From contig JASANE010007074.1 in assembly GCA_030248225.1 (NCBI GenBank), forward strand, positions 1 through 64,000: 64,000 nucleotides of DNA. Reading direction: 5' to 3'. Positions 34,585 to 44,210 of the stretch are shown one piece after another (the stretch's first letter is position 1; the number at the start of each line of letters is the position of its first letter). The translations under genes were made by a program, and so were the position numbers. The stretch comes from Trileptium ribeirensis (lineage: Eukaryota; Nematoda; Enoplea; Enoplida; Thoracostomopsidae). The notes beneath the pieces are model-generated. The model searched no databases, was not told the origin of the DNA, and saw only the letters and a list, made by a program, of their open reading frames with translations.

Positions 34585-35077
34585 ATGTTAGCTAAATACA
34601 TTTTAGATTTTGGTTTGCTCGGTTATCAAGTATATATGTCTTTCAAACATTTCTATACCTTTGCCAGGAATTTTCCTTCTAATTCTTGTAGCTTTAGATG
34701 TGTTACAAAAACAGAAACTAAAAGTGTAACATTAAATGAGAAGATACTTGCTAATCCTTCACTAGTGGTCTCTAGGCTACAAAGTTTGATTATCGAAAGA
34801 TATAAACTTTACTTACAGCACTAATACTGGAAAAGTTACAATTAAGTGTCTCAATGGAGCAAAATTTGAGAACATTTCACCAATTTTAGTCAATGATGGT
34901 TTAGGTCTAGGTGCAGGCAAACATATGTGTGATATTAATTTTTATAACAGGGTACTAGCTCTGCAGGCGGATTTTATTGAAGGCTTAATTATTGAGAATA
35001 ACTCTCAAAAAATATTAGCCCTAGTAACTACCTACCTAATTTACATACCGATGACAGTAGCATCTTTTATAACCTAA
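34585..35077 (+). CDS. Two overlapping open frames, possible exon or relic, unrecognised
   Basis: Frame 1 (34,585-34,824) encodes 79 residues. Inside it is a strong acceptor (CCTTCTAATTCTTGTAG at about 34,676-34,692) after which the composition is protein-like (SVTLNEKILANPSLVVSRL). Frame 2 (34,790-35,077, 95 codons, no early Met) overlaps it and encodes ISPILVNDGLGLGAGKHM, then ADFIEGLIIENN and a hydrophobic tail. A second acceptor (TTTACTTACAG) lies at 34,808-34,818. Together they read like one protein broken by a frameshift or split by splicing. I do not recognise the family. Adjoining DNA is AT-rich and non-coding. Confidence 0.3.
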
Positions 35078-35309
35078 AAACCTAGACTGCGTCCCTTGTA
35101 ATATACTGCATACCAACAAGCTGAAACTAAAATTGGTATACATCGACGAATACCCAGTCGAATATGGCAAAGAGAGGATCCTTATTCATCTAAAGTTTCA
35201 AAAAATTGAGGATGTTTTCTCGAAAGAATGTATAACAGTATGTAGGATATTTATCTGTATATCTCGAAAAAATATGTAACAATTTTTCTGGCATAGTTTT
35301 TGACGGATC

Positions 35310-35470
35310 ACTCGAATGTTTGTCAAAACGCAAATTACGCTTTAGAGGGTTCGGAAAAGATGCCGCTTAGGACCACAAACATGTGTGTCACCAATAGGTT
35401 CATATACTATTCGCAGGGAATAACCGGAACCAGCAACCGGAACCGTCCATTTAAACCGGAACCTGGTCTT
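35310..35470 (+). repeat. Dispersed repeat pair: LINE-junction repeat plus CCGGAACCGG block
   Basis: Positions 35,310-35,410 match 22,919-23,010 in inverted orientation. Immediately after, 35,418-35,470 carries repeated CCGGAACC units as found at 36,240-36,325 and in the 342-bp duplication at 235-330. The juxtaposition suggests one composite repeat. Confidence 0.5.
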
Positions 35471-35479
35471 CGAAACTTA

Positions 35480-36170
35480 TATATAGTACCATATATGAAA
35501 AAAGAAATGAAGGTACAGTGCACTTAAAATGTACTAAAAGTAGCTTATACATTAAACTTAATGTATTGCTATAGCATTACTGCCTTTCTGAAACTTTAAA
35601 GCCACTGAGGAAGCTAATAATGTTTATTTATTGATTAATATGTCGGTTTTTGAGCAGAAAGAGCAAAAAAATGCGTTCCACTATACCTTCTTGCTTACAC
35701 TGCGTTAAACTGAATGTGCTTACACCGCATGGAGTGTAGAATAAACACCTTCGCTCTATCTCCAGTCGCCCCTCTTTACTATACATAATTTTGTTACATG
35801 TTTTTCTAAAAGAAACTTGAAATTACTGGATTATATGGTTCTAAGAGAAAATAATAGAAGGTAATTTTCTGATCAATGGTCAGAGACACTGTTTAGGCTA
35901 GCGTTCGACAACCAGTGCCCCTCAGTTAGACGATAATGATGATAACTTTCTAATCAGACTGCTTTAAATGAGACAAACTGCGATACTGCTCGCACAGTTT
36001 CAATAAATACAGTTCATAGCCAAGAACGCAGTTTCTGGCTGCGTTGCAGATAACGTTACTTCACTCTAATGTAAACTGATTTACAAACATTACAAGCGTA
36101 GTGGATGGTGCTTGACGCAATTTATGTTAGCCAAGCTTACGCTAAGTACTTCTACGTAATACATACTCTG
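35480..36170. other. Intergenic, nothing recognised
   Basis: AT-rich DNA with no open frame of note between two copies of the CCGGAACCGG-bearing repeat. Confidence 0.35.
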
Positions 36171-36173
36171 TTA

Positions 36174-36330
36174 CCGAGTTGGACCGGTTTAATTCGAACA
36201 TAAATGTGGAAAATTTCAAACAAAATTTTTAAACCGTAATTCCGGTTCCGGTATGGTTTTTGTTTTGCCGGAACCGCAACCGGAACACGATTTTCGCCCG
36301 AACCGGAACTCCGGTTACTCCCTGACTACT
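36174..36330 (+). repeat. Third copy of the CCGGAACCGG-bearing repeat
   Basis: ACCGAGTTGGACCGGTTTAA at 36,174 matches 438-457. CGTAATTCCGGTTCCGGTAT and following bases match 240-330 and 710-800. The block contains alternating TTCCGG and CCGGAA motifs that can pair with each other. Confidence 0.7.
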
Positions 36331-36473
36331 CGCTTCCTTATTTTCATTGCGTCCCATTGAACTTTCACCATATTGAACTTTTTGCAGTGTACTGCGAAGT
36401 GGAAGACTGACGCCTGTAACAATTGTTGTTTAGGATATTCCTCCACCTTCTGTACTTATGACACGCTCATTGC

Positions 36474-37422
36474 CAGGGTACGCATGGAGATGAAAATCTA
36501 GTCTCCACTCCATCTCCGTCTCCATGAAACATTCGTGGAGATCTCCGTGGACACCTCAATCGGAAGTTATTGCATTTCACATACTGTACAACGCTAGAGT
36601 TATCAATAAATAGAGGAGTTATAGCTGTCGATCTCCAGATTTGTTTCTGCTATGCTCCACGGTGGGCATGCCCACTATATACCCCATCGCCATAGGGGCC
36701 GCGCGCGATAGCTGAGCAGAGGGCAGCCACGGGCCCCAGGCTTCCTGCTAAATAGAACAGCTCTTTAGCGCTTGGAAACGCATTGGGGCTAGATACAACA
36801 CCTCTCTAGCTTTTATGCATGATACAATGCTCTCATGAAAAATAGTCTGACCAGATACATTGTCTCTCTGTGTCATACACTTCTTCTAAAACCAGATACA
36901 AAAACTCTCTGGCTTACCTTTAATTGTCGTTATGCTACGGTAGATTCGGTCGCATTTTATACGCTGCTGTTATTTCCGCACCCATTTCGTTAATGATGCT
37001 TCCCATGAATCCAGCTCCTTTAGCGGGAAGCCTGGGGCCTGTGGCTGGCTGCCCTCTGCTCAGCTATCGGGCGCGGCTCCTATGGCGATGGGGTGTATAG
37101 TGGGCATGGACCATAGCAGAGACAAATCTGCACATCGACAGCTATAACTCCTCTATTTATTGATAACTCTAGCGTTGTACAGTATGTGAGGTGCAATAAC
37201 TTCTGATTGAGGTGTCCACGGAGATCTCCGCCCTTAATTTTTGCATTAGCGATTAGCCGTTGTCAGTGTCAGTAGTGTAAGTAAACGTCAAAACATCCAA
37301 TAACCTTAAACTTGGAGGTTATGATTACGTCATCGGTTTGTGCTAAATTATCTCCACGGTGGAGTGGAGATCTCAGCTAAAATATATGATCTCCACTCTG
37401 CTCAATCTCCATCAGCACCCTG
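36474..37422. mobile_element. 949-bp hAT-type fold-back MITE with 8-bp target duplication
   Basis: CTCATTGC is present at 36,466-36,473 and again at 37,423-37,430, an exact 8-bp target-site duplication. The element starts CAGGGTACGCATGGAGAT and ends with the complement of CAGGGTGCTGATGGAGAT. The CAGGG terminus with an 8-bp duplication is diagnostic of the hAT superfamily. The two arms are long: about 36,530-36,765 pairs with about 37,010-37,235, including GAGTTATCAATAAATAGAGG and a GC-rich block with GGGGCC and CAGAGGGCAGCC. The core of about 245 bp holds four AGATACA..(C)TCTCT motifs. No transposase is encoded, so it depended on a hAT source elsewhere. Confidence 0.93.
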
Positions 37423-37430
37423 CTCATTGC

Positions 37431-38500
37431 CACTCAAGTTCTAGCAGTGGCCAATGTTGAAAATGAAAGAGGTGTCGGCTCCCATTTTAAGAGGACATAT
37501 GATAGGCACATGTACAGGATACAAACAAAATCTGTCTTGTAAAAGCCAACCCATCATAAAGTGCACATCATTAGGAATTTATATAAAGCACTTGTTCAAA
37601 ATCTATTCCCGAGTTGGCATGGAGACACGTGGAGACATCTGGCATTAGAGGTACCCCATGGAAAAAATTACTCAGATACACCAAATTTTGCTACAATATT
37701 TTACTAATCATACCTTATGCATTGCAGATTTACTAAGTGTCGACTAATCAGTTAATTTAACGTTTTTCATTGATTGAAATGCTTAAAACTCACATTTTGC
37801 TTGTTGTAGGTGGTTTCAAGTAGTATCTGAAACATTTATTGAAAGAATCTTAATGTAGATGTCGTTGCCTGCAGCGTATTGGGACGTTAGCATATGTTAA
37901 CTTAGTCATTATAAGGGGTTCAAATCGACTCATGTACAAACTGTCGGCTGGCACTGTGTGTGCTCAACTGTGCTTAATAGTGTTTCGGGACGAGAGCGTG
38001 CTCAATGACTTTGGTAATACGCATCTGAAAATTGACATTTAGATTGCAATAAAACTTCAATCCACTGCACGTCATGACAGTTACGAAGTTGTTGCATAGA
38101 GTTGTAGCAAAGCTCCAGTAACCTAGCCCAACACTAATTATATATAGTTTGGTCCTCTTCAAACGTAGTTCACTTTTAGTATGGAACCGATAAAATATCA
38201 CATTTACATCGCTGTATGCGTTGTCGATTTATTATGTCGGGAGTGTGTAAGCACATGCATTTCTATATACACATTTGTTGTATTTTCTAAATTCTCATTG
38301 TAGGATGTGAACACTGCGTAATATGTAGGTTGTGCGCCTTGCTTTGTGTTTGTGCTGCAGCAATGATTGATTTCCTATCCAAATTTTCACAAACCCGCTG
38401 CGAATTACAGACTTTGATTTCTGCCATTTTGGATTCACCAATATTTTAAGTTCTAACTCTTGACAGAGGCACCAAATCGGAAAATATAGAAAATCTTCGG
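37431..38500. other. Intergenic, no gene recognised
   Basis: Only short frames without domains (37,454-37,648 plus; 37,974-38,201 and 38,295-38,579 minus). No repeats identified. Confidence 0.35.
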
Positions 38501-38504
38501 ATCT

Positions 38505-38578
38505 CATGGACAATCTCCCCCCAGCGTGCTTTGGGGTGGAAATACTCCAGGAGAGTATATTTTGGGGGATATTGTCCA
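38505..38578. repeat. 74-bp hairpin with 17-bp inverted ends
   Basis: TGGACAATCTCCCCCCA at the left and TTGGGGGATATTGTCCA at the right are inverted repeats (15 of 17 pairs). The sequence between includes a further weak inverted pair around CTCCAGGAGAG. It could be a tiny MITE or paired ends of an element such as the Merlin that starts about 200 bases later. No target duplication was found. Confidence 0.6.
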
Positions 38579-38765
38579 AGAGGTTTTTTCTAGGTTTTTT
38601 GTGTACTGTTATTCCATGTAATGTCTTGGACTGTTTATTATTAATATTACTTATTATTATAGTAAAATTATTCTCACAGATAAATTAACTTAGAAATCAC
38701 ACAATAGTTCACATTATAATGCAATAGTTATCACAGTAGGTAGCTGACTATTTACAAGTTAGTTC

Positions 38766-39538
38766 TCACGACATAATTACCTCTTTACTTCTATAAAAGG
38801 ATGGTACTCTCCTCCATGGAACTGCCCTAAGTTCAAAAGCACAACGACTATCCGAAATGACAGTTTCTTTGCCAACTCCAACGTAGGTCTTCCACAATGG
38901 ATACACGTGCTCTACTTGTGGGCAATCGAGGAGTCGGAGAAGAACGTCATGGAGCAAGTAGGGCTGTCCAGCAAAACGGTGGTCGATGCGTTTGCATCTT
39001 TCCGAGAAATTTGTTCTCGTTATGTTCAAGCCAATCCAATCCAGCTTGTTGGGCCCGGCGTGGTGGTTGAGATCGACGAATCGTGCTTCAGCCACAAGCC
39101 AAAGTACCACCGTGGGTGTGCGCCTCGTACGCAGATATGGGTTTTCGGTATGGTGGACACGAGTCACGAACCTGCCATTGGATTTATGGAAATCGTGGAA
39201 CACCGTGATGCCGCTACCCTGCTGCCGATCATACGCAACGTGGCTCCGCCAGGCACAATGATTCATTCGGACGAATGGCGGGCGTACCGTGGCATCGCAG
39301 AGATGGGCCTGACTCACCGGACGGTAAACCACAGCGTCAACTTCGTAGAACCCAATGGTGTGCACACACAGCACATCGAGTCCTACTGGAACAAGCACAA
39401 GCGTCGCATCAAGGCCATGGCTGGTTGCAAACGAGACTTCTTGCATTGTACCTGCAGGAGTTCATGTGGAGGGATAGGTTTCACCAAGCACCCTTCGAGT
39501 CTATATGCCAGCACATCGCTGATTTGTATCCTTTTTGA
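38766..39538 (+). pseudogene. Merlin (ISXO2/IS1595-like) transposase B, frameshifted
   Basis: A Merlin transposase with all catalytic residues visible. The main frame starts at 38,907. The first Asp is in VVEIDESCFSHKPKYHRG, the second in MIHSDEWRAYRG, and the Glu in TQHIESYWNKHKRRIK. N-terminal residues (38,766-38,906) are in another frame and the zinc-binding part is not clear. Near 39,445 a frameshift moves the C-terminus into the frame encoding ALYLQEFMWRDRF and ICQHIADLYPF, ending at 39,538. These last blocks are the usual family end. Merlin B is quite different in sequence from copies A and C, so it represents a separate Merlin lineage. No terminal repeats were defined. Confidence 0.85.
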
Positions 39539-39829
39539 AGCAAATGAGCTTCTTGCATCCCAACAGCCCTCTTAAGGGCTACTAAATGCAGTAAATGATG
39601 TTGGTGATTTGCAGTAAATAAAGTAATCAAACATTGAAAATATAGTTCAATCCGATAAACCCGTTGGTTTCACTGTTTTAAAAACATTTTGAGTATGTCG
39701 TTAATCCTATTGGAGGAGCTATAAATACAAAACATTGAGGACATGGTTTTCCATTATTTCAATAACTTTAGTTGTCTTGATTGGGTCTATAGCAACTAGA
39801 GCTTGCTGAATATGGTAATAGTGCTGTGT

Positions 39830-40110
39830 TTGCGCGGTTTGCATCAAAAAGACAAGTGTTAAGGGCGTAAGACTTCGTAAAAGTATAACAAACCTTTATT
39901 TTTGGTGATTGGAGAACTAAATAAAGCACATTGCGGCCATGTGATGAAAATGATTGTGGCGTTGAGATTAATATTTCCCGTTGTACTATTATTATGGTTC
40001 TTTAAAGAGGGTTCATGCAGCTTAGCTTAGAACTTTGCAATAGTCGCTTAATGCAGAGTAGCCATCCCGCTCCGTTTCTGCTCGCTACGCGAATAGCAAA
40101 TTTTTGTTTT
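39830..40110 (+). repeat. Second copy of the 8,026-8,290 dispersed repeat
   Basis: It shares the ordered blocks TTTTTGGTGATTGGAG, GCAGAGTAGCC and CGCTCCGTTTCTGCTCGCTA with 8,026-8,290. Non-coding; family unknown. Confidence 0.5.
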
Positions 40111-40800
40111 GCATATAACTTCAACGTCTTAAATTTCTTACGTGACGTGCACGCATTATTTCCCTGCTTTATTTAAATGAGGCTGAAAATCCAACGGCTT
40201 TCTGTCATCGACCATAAGAACGCCCAAATCCCCATAAGCCAGCGGCAGATATAGCTCACCGGAAAAGGTGGGCGGACTTCCAAATATGATCAATTGTTGG
40301 CCACCAAAATGTAATTTTGATTCTATTTGAGGCCGGAGGCCGAAATTTTGGTGTTTGTATTAGCTTTCAATCACTGTACTGACTGGAAATGTGTGTATTT
40401 ATGTGAAATTTTTATATCTTAGATCAAAAAATTTGTCTTCGGCCGCCCCACCCCGTATATTCGCTTTTGCAAAAACCGTGCTACAGTTTTGTACATTGTA
40501 AAATTGCCGGGCCGCCAAAAACTGTTATTACCGTTAGGTTTACCCCAGGCAATACCAAACATTAATTCGGCAAAAAGAAGCTGTGACCTCACTAGTTCCT
40601 GAAACGTCCAAATGTTCAAAGATGGAAGCATTCAAATGTTCCTAGGTTGATGGGCGGTGCTTGGTTTAAATTTGGACACTGGGTGTACCTATAACCTGCA
40701 TATTATAGATTGGATGTTTTCCAAACTACGATATAGATTGTTAGAGGCAATATTAATTGTCGGCCAACATTTGTGTATGACTCGTTATAATGATATATGG
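40111..40800. other. Intergenic, nothing recognised
   Basis: No supported coding sequence. The 70- and 86-codon frames at 40,419-40,631 (minus) and 40,657-40,917 (plus) lack domains, the latter ending in a low-complexity Pro/Lys run from the C-rich tract. Confidence 0.35.
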
Positions 40801-40802
40801 AA

Positions 40803-40890
40803 GCCCCACAACCCCCACCACCCCCCCCCACGCCACAAAAGAAACAACCAAAAAAAACCCGGAAGAACCCCCAACCCCCCCACGTCCCCT
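40803..40890 (+). repeat. C-rich tract at the edge of the Ginger1 element
   Basis: About 88 bases with repeated runs of 3-9 C and almost no G or T on the plus strand, interrupted by A-rich runs. The complementary strand has many G runs and could form G-quadruplexes. It includes CCGG at 40,859-40,862, which matches the CCGG at the other end of the Ginger1 element. Confidence 0.6.
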
Positions 40891-43305
40891 AGATTTGTGT
40901 CCCCGTTGCCATTTTAAAATGTCCCCCACATTTTAAAACGTCATCGTCATTTTAAATTGAACCACAGGACATTTAAAACCGCCCGAATAGTCATTTTGAA
41001 ATTTACCCCATCATTTTAAAATGTGATTTAAAATAATTAATAGACTGTATTTTGAACGAGTTTTAGCCACATTTGATAAATCAAATGTGTTTCCAGGATG
41101 CGGGACGGGGACCCAACTCGTTATGCATCCCACCACCGCTTACCCCAACCATCCACCCTTGGAGCGGTGCGAGGCAGATGTATCGATGGGCCACTAGATG
41201 TCCAGAGCGACGTCGAAGTGGTCGTTGTTCATGTGGACAAGGTAGATGGCGTTGTTGTAGTCATCGTTTGGTCAATTGTTTTCCGCGGGAGTTTTAAGAT
41301 TCAGATAATGCGCAATCCAACCAAGCTTTCCATGGCAAAAAATTGGAATATCGAACATATTGGCTGCCGCACGCATTTCGTCTGTTCCTGCCCATTTTTT
41401 CGGAAGACGAATTTGTGATCTATTCATATATTCACTGACAGATTCTTGTTTTTCATTAATAACGTCACCAATTATTCCATCAAAAAGTTGTTCATTTTGC
41501 TCTAAATGTTCCGCAACCATCTCGCGAATGTCTCTGTGCAGCTTTGGCATCCACAAACAGCAAAAGACATCGCTCGGAAAAGACAGTTGCCATCCGGTTG
41601 AATTTTTTCAACTACTAACGGGCCTTTGTCAATTGAAACGAGTTTCTTCTCTCCGATGTTAACTTCTGACTTCCACTTTTGATTCAATTTGTCACACGGC
41701 TGTAGCTGATATGCAGTCGTGAGAGGTTCAAATGGCATCATGGCAGCTGGCTTAACTTTCCTTATCTTCTCAATATCAGGCTGCGACTGTTTATATTTTC
41801 GCAATCTTGTTGCAGATACCTTCTGCTTCATTACATTGCCATTAGTTGACTTGAGTATGTATGTTCCTTTGCCGCATTGCTCATGAGTGGCGTAGGGTCC
41901 TGTGTAACGATCACCCAATTTGTCTCCCTTTCGACTTCGCTTTCTAGTCGTGTCTAATAAAACAGTGTCACCGACTACATACGATTCGCCGCGATGTTTA
42001 AGATCATATTTATATTTTTGTGTGGCTTGAGCTGCCGAAATGTTGAGACCTCAATGTCGAAATGTCTGCAGTTGAGATTCAATGCGTTCATTGCTATCTT
42101 TAAGCTGACTGGCACCATCTTCGTTTTACAGTGTATCAAATTCATTAGGCAGTTCTAGCTGGTTCACATAGCGCGGTTCAAACCCAAACATCAATTATTT
42201 TGGAGACATTTTAGTAGATGCCTGTTTCCCAAAATTGTATGACATCACAATTCCGTCCAAATATCCGTCCCAATTGTCATCGTTAGTGAGTTTAATCAGT
42301 TGTGTAGTCAAAGTCTGATTGAAACGTTCGACTAGACCATTGGTCTGTGGATGGTATGCAGCGGATATTTTGTGTTTAATGTCCAGTTTAGCGCAAATCA
42401 ACTCGTTGAGACTGTTGACGAATTCACGGCCTTGATCGGTTTGTATTGCAATAGGACGTCCGTAATCGTAGATAATAGACATTATGAACTTCGATGTTTC
42501 TAATGCTGTTTTTTCAAGAATGGCCTTAGCACGGACCCATTTACTAATATATTCAGTCGCTGTTATAATATATCTGTTGCCTGACTTATTTCACTTTAGC
42601 ATTCCAACAATATCAATACCCCAACGTTCAAAAAGTGTTTTAACACTAATGAGATGTAGTTCGGCAGTTATAGACTTGTTGTTAGGATTGGCTCTTTGAC
42701 AGGCGTAGCATGTTCTGCAATATTTATTAACATCGCTGACAATTCCTTTCCAGTAGTATCGATCCGTAGCCTTTTTTGATGTAATATTCATGCCAAAATG
42801 ACTTCCACCGACTCGGTTTACATGAAGATGATGCAGGATTCGTTGTTTGTCATCCTCACCGATAACTACACGTTGTAATTTTCAACCTATCCCCTTGTGG
42901 AATAAAACAAGATCCTTACATTCAAAATGAGACGCCTTGCGTCTCAGTTTCCGCTTATCGTCTTTGTCGTAGTCACTAGGATACTCTTGCAAAGTCAAAT
43001 AATTTATCAATATTTTAGATTCATTGATATCCATAGTTAAAATAATCTGAAAAAAAAAGTATTTTTTAAAATTTCTTACATCTAAGTTACATAAAATATA
43101 TAAATTTGTAATAAAAATATAAATAATTTTATATTGACGTATCTTTCTTAATGGGCATTCTAAAAAAACGGGGGCATTGTAAAATGGCAAGGAAATTCTA
43201 AAATGATAATCTGGATCTAAAATAGAGGGGGCAGAATGAAATATAGGCGTCATTTTAAAATGACCGAGGGGACATTCTAAAATGGGGACCATCTAAAATG
43301 TGACA
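40863..43305 (-). mobile_element. Ginger1-type DNA transposon, about 2.4 kb, decayed
   Basis: The right end is TGTCACATTTTAGATGG read inward, immediately flanked by CCGG (43,306-43,309). The left end is a diverged inverted copy (GTGTCCCCGTTGCCATTTTA from 40,897), with CCGG 34 bases outside it at 40,859-40,862. About 250-270 bases at the left end and 170 at the right are filled with CATTTTAAAATG-like palindromes. Ginger1 elements are known for long terminal inverted repeats, CCGG or CCGT target duplications, a gypsy-like integrase and a C-terminal OTU or Ulp1 protease; all match here. The left boundary is uncertain between 40,863 and 40,897. Confidence 0.8.
41272..43034 (-). pseudogene. Ginger1 transposase: gypsy-like integrase plus OTU protease
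   Basis: One minus-strand frame runs from Met at 43,034 to about 41,510, broken only by stop codons at 42,882, 42,593, 42,197 and two more near 42,120 and 42,050. Order of domains: an N-terminal YPSDYDKDDKRKLRRKA block (the YPYY-type region), a His-His-Cys-Cys zinc finger (HHLHVNR..., CRTCYACQ), and the integrase core. The core has Asp in RWGIDIVGML, Asp in IQTDQGREFV and Glu in NGLVERFNQ (35 residues apart). A GPY/F motif (YTGPYATH) follows, then an OTU cysteine protease with PDGNCLFRAMSFAVCG holding the Asp and Cys. A frameshift near 41,530 precedes the protease end (WAGTDEMRAAA, FDIPIFCHG, WIAHYLNL with the His). All five stops could come from CGA or CAA codons by C-to-T change. Confidence 0.88.
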
Positions 43306-43454
43306 CCGGCCATGATATCTGAAGAGCAGAGCGGAGTGTATCTTGTAAAGCTGCTGTCGGCATTTAAAGACTCAACAAACACATATTATAGAACAGATGC
43401 CAACAGCAAGAACTGCCTCGGCTCTGATCTTAAAAGTTCTAACAGCAACTATTT
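43306..43454. other. Spacer between Ginger1 and Merlin C
   Basis: Short unique sequence containing the CCGG flank of the Ginger1 element and the outer flank of the Merlin C 3' region. No gene. Confidence 0.4.
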
Positions 43455-43915
43455 ATAGTTCTTTTGGCCCTGATTGGGCTGAGGGGAAAAATCAGAGAAG
43501 GGGCCCACCATCTTTTCAGTATAGCCGCCGTCTCTGGACCCCCAATCATCTCTTCGAGATCAGGGTCGCCTCTCTTCAGGTATAACCTCCTGATGATGCT
43601 AAATTATTGTTCTTTTTATTTGGATTTTTTGGGGTATAGAGGCTTTTTTGGCAAATTTTTTTCCTAAAGCTCAGCTTAATATCGTCACCCCCATGGACCA
43701 GTTTTTCCTGCTCTTTCCAATGGAAAAGGTTTCAGGGCTCTAGATCTTCAAGGGGGTTCAGGAGCGGGGCCCAATTTCAGGGGTCAGATTTTTTTAGAAA
43801 TATGAATTTTGGTTTTTTTGACCTTTTTGGACATAACTTTGGATTGGATTGACCGATTGGGTTCAAATTTGGATATGATATAGAAAATGCAATGGGCTAT
43901 ACGGCCATGCATGGG
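43455..43915 (-). mobile_element. 3' non-coding part of Merlin element C
   Basis: Homologous in inverted orientation to 14,404-14,890. On the minus strand it lies downstream of Merlin transposase C, as 14,404-14,890 lies downstream of Merlin A. This shared position shows both belong to the same Merlin family. Confidence 0.7.
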
Positions 43916-44029
43916 GTGTGACGATTATTGTCCGTCACAAGAAGACGTGGCTCCCGATATCGGGAATGCAAGCGAAAAATGGATATTTTGATGTTTGGAA
44001 ATTAGGTTTAGACTGGGCTCAGTTTTAGG

Positions 44030-44205
44030 GTAAGCTTGAAGCTTAGGTTAGCGTATCTATACTGCGCCGGCAAACGCAGGCGAGGAAGCACCAGTACTGT
44101 GCACCCAAAACCGTGGCAGTTAGCCAACGCAGCGGCTTAGTGCGTGGGGTCCTGGGGGCGGCAGCCCCCCGGCTTAGTCTAAGGCTTAGGCTTATTTTGT
44201 TAGGC
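44030..44205 (-). repeat. Dispersed repeat GGCTTAGTCTAAGGCTTAGG, second copy at 60,740-60,860
   Basis: The minus strand of this segment (CCTAAGCCTTAGACTAAGCC, then GGGGGCTGCC and CCCCCC) matches the plus strand at 60,780-60,840. Both have CTAAG repeats next to a GGGGGCTGCC/CCCCC block. Here it sits inside the 3' region of Merlin C. Confidence 0.55.
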
Positions 44206-44210
44206 TTAAT

